From CAWBRT01 sp050015355 (GTDB taxonomy: Bacteria; Acidobacteriota; Terriglobia; Terriglobales; Acidobacteriaceae): a DNA stretch of 11,659 nucleotides. Where the stretch lies: NCBI GenBank assembly GCA_050015355.1, contig JBEKBO010000133.1, positions 1 through 11,659 of the forward strand, in the 5' to 3' direction. Of this stretch, positions 1 to 5,233 are shown piece by piece (positions within the stretch are counted from its first letter, which is position 1; each line of letters starts with the position of its first letter). The position numbers and the translations under genes were made by a program. The notes beneath the pieces are model-generated. The model was not told where the DNA came from and searched no databases. It saw nothing but the letters and a program-made list of their open reading frames with translations.

Positions 1-111
1 CCGGTATAGGACGGGTGCGCTGCACTGGAGATATCGTCGCGGCTCTCGGGGCAGGCATTGGGGGATAGAACAAATCGGCTTCAGTGCAAAGTCGGTGGCG
101 GGCCGCCGTCT

Positions 112-306
112 TCAATTTGCTGACTTCTTCGCCTGTTCAACCTCTCTCGTCTGGGTGACGGGAATGCGCACCGTCCGGCCCACCACAGGACGCACCCATG
201 CCCAAGTCCGGTCAGCCTTTTCCAGATAACCAATCCTCCAAAATCCCCCGCGCTCATCAAAGTACTGCACAGCGACAGCATTCATCGTGCGCCCCCGGAG
301 TTTCAT
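112..306 (-). CDS. small hypothetical protein (64 aa)
   Basis: I do not recognise the function. The reading frame encodes a compact 64-residue protein rich in aromatic residues in its middle (FWRIGY around 22-27, TWAWVRPVVG around 34-43) and basic at its end, with no membrane segment or signal peptide. The start is chosen at the ATG at 306-304 because it overlaps the TGA of the preceding small gene as ATGA, a common sign of translational coupling. A longer start at 342 would run deeper into that gene. The regular pattern of charged and hydrophobic residues looks like a real folded product, perhaps a small beta-rich domain, but this is inference. Small tandem genes like this are typical of accessory islands. 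It could still be a spurious frame. Confidence 0.45.
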   Translation of the reverse strand: MKLRGRTMNAVAVQYFDERGGFWRIGYLEKADRTWAWVRPVVGRTVRIPVTQTREVEQAKKSAN

Positions 307-503
307 TTCTGGTTCCCTCGATTGCTGACCTTTGTCGCCCACCGCCGATCAATTTCACTCATGATCTCTTCAGCCCAACGGATCGAGTCGGAGATAGCAC
401 AGATGGTGGCATGCACCCGAGCCCCTCCCTCAAACTGCGCCAGCTTCCGGGCAGCGAGGATGCTGGCGGCGATCAACAGCACTCGTTTGCGACCTTCGTC
501 CAT
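303..503 (-). CDS. small hypothetical protein (66 aa)
   Basis: Function unknown. The 66-residue product begins MDEGRKRVLLIAASILAARK and then reads as an amphipathic helical protein (ISDSIRWAEEIMSEIDRRW at about 37-55). It resembles short helical hypothetical proteins that I associate from memory with accessory regions of Acidobacteriota genomes; I cannot check that here. The ATG at 503-501 is preferred. An ATG four codons upstream (515-513) is possible, and the longer GTG frame from 608 has an unlikely arginine- and proline-rich N-terminus. No clear Shine-Dalgarno site precedes either ATG. Its TGA overlaps the ATG of the next small gene by four bases, so the two are probably one transcript. 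The hydrophobic stretch at 8-18 is too short and mixed to be called a membrane segment. Confidence 0.5.
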   Translation of the reverse strand: MDEGRKRVLLIAASILAARKLAQFEGGARVHATICAISDSIRWAEEIMSEIDRRWATKVSNRGNQK

Positions 504-593
504 TGAAATCGGCATCCGGGGACTCGACGGGAACCTCACGCAGGAAATCCGGAACGTCGAAGGGTGAACTATTCGCAGTTTTGCGTTATGAAC

Positions 594-627
594 CAAGATG
601 GTCAACACCGATCCTCACGCCATCTTG
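594..627. promoter_or_regulatory. 8-bp inverted repeat, possible operator
   Basis: CAAGATGG (594-601) and CCATCTTG (620-627) form a perfect inverted repeat with an 18-base spacer. It lies about 90 bp upstream of the likely start of the small minus-strand gene pair. A minus-strand TTGACC (605-600), resembling a -35 box, overlaps one arm. I could not find a good -10 box at the right distance, so a promoter is not established. The element could be an operator, an mRNA hairpin or chance. Confidence 0.2.
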
Positions 628-845
628 TCGTCAGGTTGCAAGTGGAAGTCTATCACTTTCGCTTTTTATTCGCCATAGAGAAATGCACTGGCGCAAGGGG
701 GCAATGGGAGTTCTGGGGAATGGTTTCAACCGTAGCCCAGAATGGACGGCAGGGTGGTGCAAAAGGCTCTGCGGGGTTTGGAACACTGGGCGGTGTGCCG
801 AGGGGAGGGCTCAGGTGTTAGAGTCGTTCTTAGGGCGGCGGGCGA

Positions 846-865
846 GTGTACACAAAATGTACACA
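846..865. promoter_or_regulatory. tandem TGTACA palindromes, Phd/YefM-type operator-like site
   Basis: The octamer TGTACACA occurs at 847-854 and again at 858-865. Both copies contain the palindrome TGTACA, and the first extends to the perfect palindrome GTGTACAC (846-853). Their centres are 11 bp apart, about one helical turn, so two dimers could bind on the same face. From established knowledge, Phd/YefM-family antitoxins autoregulate through paired palindromes with a TGTACA core at similar spacing. No antitoxin or toxin gene lies next to the site in this window, so its role is inferred and it may be a remnant. Confidence 0.4.
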
Positions 866-924
866 GATTAGGGAATTCTAGGCATTTTCGCCTTTTTAGC
901 CTTCCGCTAAGTTGTTAAGTCTAT

Positions 925-930
925 TATAAT
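925..930 (+). promoter_or_regulatory. -10 box of a likely promoter for the sulfur-carrier gene
   Basis: A perfect TATAAT lies 48 bases before the ATG of the MoaD/ThiS-like gene, in the most AT-rich part of the window. At 17-bp spacing the -35 position (902-907) reads TTCCGC, a poor match to TTGACA, so the promoter may be weak or need an activator. Transcription would start near 936-938, leaving a leader of about 40 nt. Confidence 0.45.
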
Positions 931-934
931 CAGC

Positions 935-979
935 ATGGTAAAACAGTTGGTCTTCGACCAGGAGATTGCCGCGTTCTGA
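935..979 (+). CDS. possible 14-aa leader ORF
   Basis: An ATG four bases after the TATAAT box opens a 14-codon frame reading MVKQLVFDQEIAAF. Its TGA (977-979) shares one base with the ATG of the sulfur-carrier gene (TGATG). This arrangement would allow termination-reinitiation coupling. However, the predicted transcription start falls at or just after the ATG, so the frame may not be fully transcribed. No Shine-Dalgarno site can precede it. The composition is too short to judge, and chance is a serious alternative. Confidence 0.2.
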   Translation: MVKQLVFDQEIAAF

Positions 980-1254
980 TGGTACGCATCCGCTTCACGA
1001 CGTTCCTTGGCGAGCGAATCGGAGGCATCAGCTCGGTGGAAGTTTCCGCGACAACGGTGGGTTCCGCCTTGCGCGCGCTCACTGACCGGTACCCCGAACT
1101 GGCGCGCCTCGTCTGGACCGGGGAAGACGTGATTAACCCCATGATGGCGGTGTTCCTAAACGATCAACTGGTCGAAGCGGGCCAGTTGGGCACATCGGTG
1201 AAGACGGGCGATGAGATCGATTTGCTCGCGGCGGTTTCAGGCGGCGTTGCTTAG
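979..1254 (+). CDS. MoaD/ThiS-family ubiquitin-like sulfur carrier
   Basis: The 91-residue product has the beta-grasp layout of MoaD/ThiS/CysO-type carriers: an N-terminal strand (VRIRFTTFLGE), a helix with TVGSALRALTDRYPEL (about 26-41), the strand MMAVFLNDQLV (55-65), the DGDE-like turn KTGDEIDLLAAVSGG (75-89). In this family the C-terminal glycine is activated by an E1-like enzyme and carries a thiocarboxylate that delivers sulfur for molybdopterin, thiamine, cysteine or tRNA thiolation. Which pathway is served here cannot be told, since no partner gene is in the window. Unusually, Gly88-Gly89 is followed by Val90-Ala91, so the glycine is not free unless the tail is removed. AGGAG at 960-964 is 14 bases from the ATG, rather far. 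The gene converges on murG and its stop codon overlaps a repeat unit. Confidence 0.85.
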   Translation: MVRIRFTTFLGERIGGISSVEVSATTVGSALRALTDRYPELARLVWTGEDVINPMMAVFLNDQLVEAGQLGTSVKTGDEIDLLAAVSGGVA

Positions 1255-1392
1255 AGCGGTTTCCGCGAAGACGTATCCCGACACAAACTCAGACTGCCAC
1301 GGCGAACTTGACCACTACCCCAGGTTAGCGCCGAACTGCGCGGCGCGGAACCTGGGGCACCCGCGCGGTTTCCGCGAAGGTGCATCCTTCGC
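1253..1392. repeat. compound intergenic repeat with central hairpin
   Basis: A 15-bp sequence, GCGGTTTCCGCGAAG, occurs exactly twice (1256-1270 and 1365-1379) on either side of a strong palindrome (1318-1357). After each copy the sequence continues with a related string (ACGTATCC at 1271-1278, GTGCATCC at 1380-1387). The left unit (1253-1280) matches the unit at 2554-2581 in 21 of 28 positions without a gap. The element fills nearly all of the space between the sulfur-carrier stop codon and the murG end, and its first two bases are the last two of that stop codon. The second copy also forms a small hairpin, GCGAAGG (1374-1380) with CCTTCGC (1386-1392). Confidence 0.65.
1318..1357. terminator. 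strong GC-rich hairpin between convergent genes
   Basis: CCCCAGGTT (1318-1326) pairs perfectly with AACCTGGGG (1349-1357), and inside it GCGCCG (1328-1333) pairs with CGGCGC (1341-1346), leaving a 7-base loop and a small asymmetric bulge. It lies 63 bases past the sulfur-carrier stop and 82 bases past the murG stop, so it could protect or end both convergent transcripts. There is no run of U on either strand, so it is not a standard intrinsic terminator. A REP-like element is equally likely. Confidence 0.45.
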
Positions 1393-1438
1393 TGCGGGCA
1401 GAGGCGGCGCACAGTAGGGCGCCCGAGGTCGTTTTGAT

Positions 1439-2530
1439 TCAGCGATGATCGGGCTTTCTTGGCGGAACTCCCGCCAGCCGTGCCGCCATGCGGGCGATGT
1501 GGGCTGCCGCATCGGCATGCGCCAGGTGGCGCGCCGCCTCGCCGATGGCTTCCAGTCGCGGCACATCCATGATCAACGTGGAAACGGCTTCCACGAAGCG
1601 GGCGGGGCTGAGTTCGGATTCGCGGATCACCAGTGCCGCATTCCGCGCGGCCAGCGTCTCGGCGTTGCGCCGCTGATGGTCGTCGGCGGCCGTAGGTAGT
1701 GGGACGAAGATCGCCGCCTTGCCGGCCGCGGCAATCTCGGCAACGGTGCTGGCTCCGGAGCGGCAGACGATCAGGTCGGCGCAGGCAAAGGCGGAGGCCA
1801 TGTCGGAGATGAACGGCGACACCTCCGCCCGGATGGAGACCTTCAGATACTCCGCCTGTATCTGTTCGTATTCGCGTTCGCCCGTCTGGTGGATGACATG
1901 AATTCCCGGAACACGCTCCGCCAACGCGGAGAGGGACTCGACCAACGCCCGGTTGAGCGCGTGCGAACCCTGGCTGCCGCCAAACAGCAGCAGAGTTGGA
2001 GTTGAGCCCGAAGCGCGCCGGGGGATATCGAAGAACTCGCGCCGAACCGGCACACCCGTCACTTCGCAGTTCTGGAACCAGCGGCAGGTCTGCTCAAAGT
2101 GAACGGCGGCGGCCTGTGCCGCAGCGGCGACCATGCGATTGGCAAATCCCGGCACAACGTTGGGTTCGAAGATGAGCGAAGCGGTGCCACGCAACGCGGC
2201 TGCGAGCATGGCCGGGCCGGAGGCGTATCCACCTACCCCGACCACCACGTCTGGCCTGAACTCCGTCATGATGCCCCAGGCGGCCGCGATGGCCATGGGC
2301 AAAGCAGTCAGCGTCCTGATGCGCGTCGCCAGACTCACACGGTTAAGCTGCCCCACATCGATCAGGCGCAGTTGGAAACCCGCTTCCGGCACCAGGCGGG
2401 TTTCGATTCCCCGCTCCGTGCCGATGAAAATGGCTTCGGCTTCGTAGTTATCCCTGAGTTGCTGGGCGATGGCGATCGCCGGGATGACGTGTCCCCCAGT
2501 CCCACCGCCGGCAAGAATTGCACGCATCAT
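1439..2530 (-). CDS. murG: MurG, lipid II synthase (UDP-GlcNAc transferase)
   Basis: MurG moves GlcNAc from UDP-GlcNAc to lipid I on the inner face of the membrane, giving lipid II. The 363-residue length is normal. Visible family signatures are the N-terminal glycine-rich loop GGGTGGH (8-14), VGVGGYASGP (97-106), the second loop GGSQGS (184-189), and the UDP-GlcNAc site VCRSGASTVAEI (255-266) followed by DDHQRRNA (283-290). The segment usually read as HEQN in enterobacteria is FEPN here (121-124), keeping Glu and Asn. Two ATG codons stand together (2530 and 2527), so the start is uncertain by one residue. It is the last gene of the run, separated from ftsW by 151 bp that contain a repeat, and is followed by a convergent gene rather than murC. 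Confidence 0.97.
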   Translation of the reverse strand: MMRAILAGGGTGGHVIPAIAIAQQLRDNYEAEAIFIGTERGIETRLVPEAGFQLRLIDVGQLNRVSLATRIRTLTALPMAIAAAWGIMTEFRPDVVVGVGGYASGPAMLAAALRGTASLIFEPNVVPGFANRMVAAAAQAAAVHFEQTCRWFQNCEVTGVPVRREFFDIPRRASGSTPTLLLFGGSQGSHALNRALVESLSALAERVPGIHVIHQTGEREYEQIQAEYLKVSIRAEVSPFISDMASAFACADLIVCRSGASTVAEIAAAGKAAIFVPLPTAADDHQRRNAETLAARNAALVIRESELSPARFVEAVSTLIMDVPRLEAIGEAARHLAHADAAAHIARMAARLAGVPPRKPDHR

Positions 2531-2553
2531 TTGTCCGTCTTTTGAATGTTATC

Positions 2554-2640
2554 AGAGCAGTTTCGGAATTAACGTATCCCGCGTTCACCGCCGGGCTGAC
2601 TATCACCCCAGCAAACGCCAAGCGTTTGCCGGGGACCCCG
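2554..2640. repeat. intergenic repeat unit with hairpin inside the operon
   Basis: The unit at 2554-2581 (beginning AGAGCAGTTTC and ending ACGTATCCCG) is a second copy of the sequence at 1253-1280. As there, it is followed by a palindrome with CCCC/GGGG at its base and then ACCCCG. The spacer from ftsW to murG is otherwise free of genes. The shared order, unit then hairpin, in two spacers 1.3 kb apart argues for a dispersed repeat rather than chance. Confidence 0.65.
2606..2634. repeat. hairpin in the ftsW-murG spacer
   Basis: GCAAACGC (2611-2618) pairs perfectly with GCGTTTGC (2622-2629) around a 3-base loop. CCCC (2606-2609) and GGGG (2631-2634) extend the stem past one A-C mismatch. In the ftsW-murG transcript the structure would sit about 75 bases before the murG start. 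No U run follows it on the minus strand, so read-through is likely. It may alter mRNA stability or dampen murG expression, which is inference. Confidence 0.55.
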
Positions 2641-2681
2641 CATCCCGGCTCCTTCGACGACTCCACCTACCGCTAAACTGG

Positions 2682-3773
2682 TCAGTCCGTTTGCTGGGTA
2701 ATGTTGAGCAGCACCCCGACACTGGTAAGTGTAATGAACAAGGAGGAACCGCCGTAAGAGATAAATGGCAGCGGAATGCCCTTGGTCGGCAACAATCCGA
2801 GCACCACACTGATGTTAAAGAAGGCCTGCACTCCCACCATGGCGGTTATGCCAACCGCTAGAAAGCGGGCGAAGTAGTCGCGCGTGCGCATCGCCGTTCG
2901 CAGGCCGCGATAGCAGAATAGCGCGAACAGTGCGACGATCACCACCGATCCGATCAGTCCAAATTCCTCGGCGATGACAGCGAAAATAAAGTCGGTTTGC
3001 GGCTCGGGAAGGTAAAACAGCTTCTGCTTCCCTTCCATCAATCCCTGTCCGAATATGCCGCCCGTACCCACGGCAATCAGCGATTGGATCATGTGGAACC
3101 CGGCTCCCCGGGGATCGGCATCAGGGTTGAGAAAGGCCGTGATGCGGCGGGCACGCCACGCCGTGCGGAAGATCAGTACGTAGAGCGGCAACGTCGACGC
3201 CAGTGCGGCATAGCCAAAGTACTTCAGCTCCATTCCCGCCGTAAACAGTACCGCGGCGGAGATGCCGCAAACCGCCATGGCCGTGCCCAGGTCAGGTTCC
3301 GCCACAATCAGCGCAGTAAAGATCAAGATCGGCACAACCATCGGCAGCAAGGTGCGCCGCCAGTCGGTGATGTTCTTGTGACGCTTTTCCAGGAAATACG
3401 CCAGGAACAGGATGATAGCGGGTTTGGCCAGCTCGGAAGGCTGAAGCGAAAACCCTCCCAGGCGGATCCAGCGATGCGTGTTGGCATGGCGATCCAGGAA
3501 AAAGACCGCCAGCAGCAGCAAGGTAGTAAGGCCGAGAGCGGTGAAAACAACACTCGATGACTTCAGCCGCCGATAGTCGAAGTTCATCATCAGCACCATG
3601 GCGCCGAGCCCGGCAAGGGCCCACATGAGCTGCCTCAACAGGAAGCTGTAGGGCGAGCCCAGGCGATCCTTGGCGATGACCGCCGAGGCGCTGAAAACCA
3701 TAATCAGGCCGATGAAGACCAACAGCAGCGTGACGCCGAACAGCCACTTGTCGACACTGACCCGCTTCGGCAT
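2682..3773 (-). CDS. ftsW: FtsW, septal peptidoglycan polymerase (SEDS)
   Basis: FtsW is the SEDS-family glycosyltransferase that polymerises lipid II at the septum, working with the transpeptidase FtsI. The 363-residue protein has about ten membrane segments, starting with LFGVTLLLVFIGLIMVFSAS (11-30). Family motifs seen are HRWIRLGGFSLQPSELAK (100-117), AEPDLGTA (158-165), NPDADPRGAGFHMIQSLIAV (216-235) and the extracellular loop PEPQTDFIFAVIAEEFG (256-272). Asp261 in QTDFIF corresponds to the aspartate held to be catalytic. The C-terminus keeps the GIPLPFISYGGSS signature (322-334). The ATG follows the murD TGA with no base between, indicating tight coupling. FtsW rather than RodA is supported by the dcw setting. 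Confidence 0.96.
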   Translation of the reverse strand: MPKRVSVDKWLFGVTLLLVFIGLIMVFSASAVIAKDRLGSPYSFLLRQLMWALAGLGAMVLMMNFDYRRLKSSSVVFTALGLTTLLLLAVFFLDRHANTHRWIRLGGFSLQPSELAKPAIILFLAYFLEKRHKNITDWRRTLLPMVVPILIFTALIVAEPDLGTAMAVCGISAAVLFTAGMELKYFGYAALASTLPLYVLIFRTAWRARRITAFLNPDADPRGAGFHMIQSLIAVGTGGIFGQGLMEGKQKLFYLPEPQTDFIFAVIAEEFGLIGSVVIVALFALFCYRGLRTAMRTRDYFARFLAVGITAMVGVQAFFNISVVLGLLPTKGIPLPFISYGGSSLFITLTSVGVLLNITQQTD

Positions 3774-5147
3774 TCAACGCCCTCCGGCGTGCGCTTGCAG
3801 CGCGCGGACTTCCGCTTTGAAGGCGCGGCCGCGTTCTTCGTAGCTGTTGAACTGGTCGAAACTCGCGCAAGCAGGCGCCAGCAGAATGATTTCGCCCGTG
3901 CGGGCGTTCCCGGAGGCATCGCGGATGGCTTCGCCCAGTGTGCCGGAACTGGTGATGGGAACGGAGCTTTCGAGCTGCGACTCAATCTTGCGGGAAGCCG
4001 CTCCGATGGTATACACGTGCCGCGCGCGCTCGCGCAGCAGGCGGTTGAGAACCCGGTAGTCGCTGCCCTTGTCCTTGCCGCCCAGGATGATGTGTATGCC
4101 GCCGGCGAAGGCCTCCAGCGCCTTGATGGTGGCGTCGACATTGGTTGCCTTGGAGTCGTTGTAATAGTCGACACCGCCGATGGTGGCCACGTATTCCAGG
4201 CGGTGCTCAACCGCCTTGAAGTCCTTGACGGCGGTGCGAATCTTCGCCGCTTCGATACCGGCGAGCGAGCCCATGGCCACCGCCGCCAGCACGTTTTCCA
4301 GATTATGCGCGCCCTTCAGCGTAATCTCGGCGCACGACATCACCGCCCGCTCGCCGCGCTCATCGCGGAACATGATCTTGCCGCCGCGGACAAACGCGCC
4401 ACGCTCCACTTCCCGCTTGCGGCTGAACCAATAGACGCCAGGCCGGAGGCCGGAGGCCAGCGCGGCCGTCGGCTCATCATCGGCGTTCAGCACCGCAAAA
4501 TCGCTTGCCGTCTGATTTTCGAAGATGCGCGCCTTGGCCGCAAAATAGTTTGCCATGCTGCCGTGGCGATCGAGGTGGTCCGGCGAAAGATTCAGAATCG
4601 CGGAGATGCGCGGGCGGAAGGTCTCGATCGTCTCCAGTTGAAAGCTGGAAACCTCCAGCACCACCCAGGTATCGGCCGAAGACTGCTCGACAAAGCTGAT
4701 CGCGGGTGTGCCGATGTTGCCGCCCACCAGGGTTTTGCAGCCGCCGGCCGCGATCACTTCGCCGGTCAGGCTGGTGGTCGTGGTCTTGCCGTTCGACCCG
4801 GTGATGGCGACGATCTCGCCTTGCAGGAAACGGGCCGCTAATTCGATTTCGCCAATCACCGGCGTGCCTTCGCGCCGGGCCTGCGCCAGTTGCGGCAGGC
4901 CGGTCGGCACTCCGGGGCTGACGACAATGAGGTCCTTGTTCTGGAAGGTACGTTCGCCGTGCTTGCCGGTTTCGACCGTGATGCCCTTGTCCAGCAGTAC
5001 CGGAATCTCGTCTTGAAGCCGCTGTTGCGGCTTGGCATCGGAGACGGTAACGCGCGCGCCCCGAGCCTGCAAGAACAGCGCCGAGGCAACGCCCGACTTG
5101 CCTAAACCGACGACCAGAACGTTTTTCCCGTGAATGTCTGCGCTCAT
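3774..5147 (-). CDS. murD: MurD, UDP-MurNAc-L-alanine:D-glutamate ligase
   Basis: MurD adds D-glutamate to UDP-MurNAc-L-Ala in the cytoplasm, using ATP. The 457-residue protein shows an N-terminal Rossmann-type nucleotide domain (KNVLVVGLGKSGVASALFL, 8-26), the ATP loop GSNGKTTTT (117-125), the LSPDHLDRHGSMANYFAAKARIF segment holding the lysine that is carbamylated in Mur ligases, HNLENVLAA, and the C-terminal part with YYNDSKATNVDAT. The ATG at 5147 is preferred over a TTG two codons upstream (5153), since SADIHGKNVLVVG is then a normal N-terminus. The Shine-Dalgarno site is weak. It sits 86 bp after mraY and abuts ftsW, so it is part of the same operon. Confidence 0.96.
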   Translation of the reverse strand: MSADIHGKNVLVVGLGKSGVASALFLQARGARVTVSDAKPQQRLQDEIPVLLDKGITVETGKHGERTFQNKDLIVVSPGVPTGLPQLAQARREGTPVIGEIELAARFLQGEIVAITGSNGKTTTTSLTGEVIAAGGCKTLVGGNIGTPAISFVEQSSADTWVVLEVSSFQLETIETFRPRISAILNLSPDHLDRHGSMANYFAAKARIFENQTASDFAVLNADDEPTAALASGLRPGVYWFSRKREVERGAFVRGGKIMFRDERGERAVMSCAEITLKGAHNLENVLAAVAMGSLAGIEAAKIRTAVKDFKAVEHRLEYVATIGGVDYYNDSKATNVDATIKALEAFAGGIHIILGGKDKGSDYRVLNRLLRERARHVYTIGAASRKIESQLESSVPITSSGTLGEAIRDASGNARTGEIILLAPACASFDQFNSYEERGRAFKAEVRALQAHAGGR

Positions 5148-5233
5148 GACCAACTCAGGATGACACCGCCGGATCTCCAGCGAACCGGCTTTGCCTGGGC
5201 CGGCAAACCCATTCTGCCACTAATTCTCGCCGG

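Larger units (their letters stand above)
504..934. other. gene-poor spacer, about 430 bp
   Basis: I see no convincing gene here. The open frames on the plus strand (for example 503-871 and 564-821) have unstructured, low-quality translations. The stretch separates the two divergent units, the small minus-strand gene pair and the plus-strand sulfur-carrier gene, so it probably holds both promoters. It contains an 8-bp inverted repeat (594-627), a pair of TTCGC direct repeats 11 bp apart (658-662 and 669-673), two TGTACA palindromes (847-863) and an AT-rich segment from about 866 that ends in a TATAAT box. From 866 on it is clearly richer in A and T than the dcw genes. Confidence 0.6.

Noticed and set aside
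1..58. Minus-strand frame opening with ATG at 58 and running off the left edge
   Set aside because: Only 19 codons are visible (beginning MPAPRAATISPVQ), with no ribosome binding site, so it cannot be supported as a gene. It could be the next member of the small-gene unit.
503..871. 122-codon plus-strand frame ending at the TGTACA repeats
   Set aside because: The translation looks random and there is no ribosome binding site. The repeats are better explained as a DNA-binding site.
880..897. Terminator-like AGGC-loop-GCCT followed by TTTTT on the plus strand
   Set aside because: The stem has only four pairs and no plus-strand gene precedes it.
1..1438. Search for CRISPR arrays, tRNA genes and insertion-sequence ends
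   Set aside because: No regularly spaced repeats, no cloverleaf and no transposase frame or terminal inverted repeats were seen by eye.
3789..4841. 350-codon plus-strand open frame
   Set aside because: It is antisense to murD, which has clear motifs throughout. The translation shows no domain.
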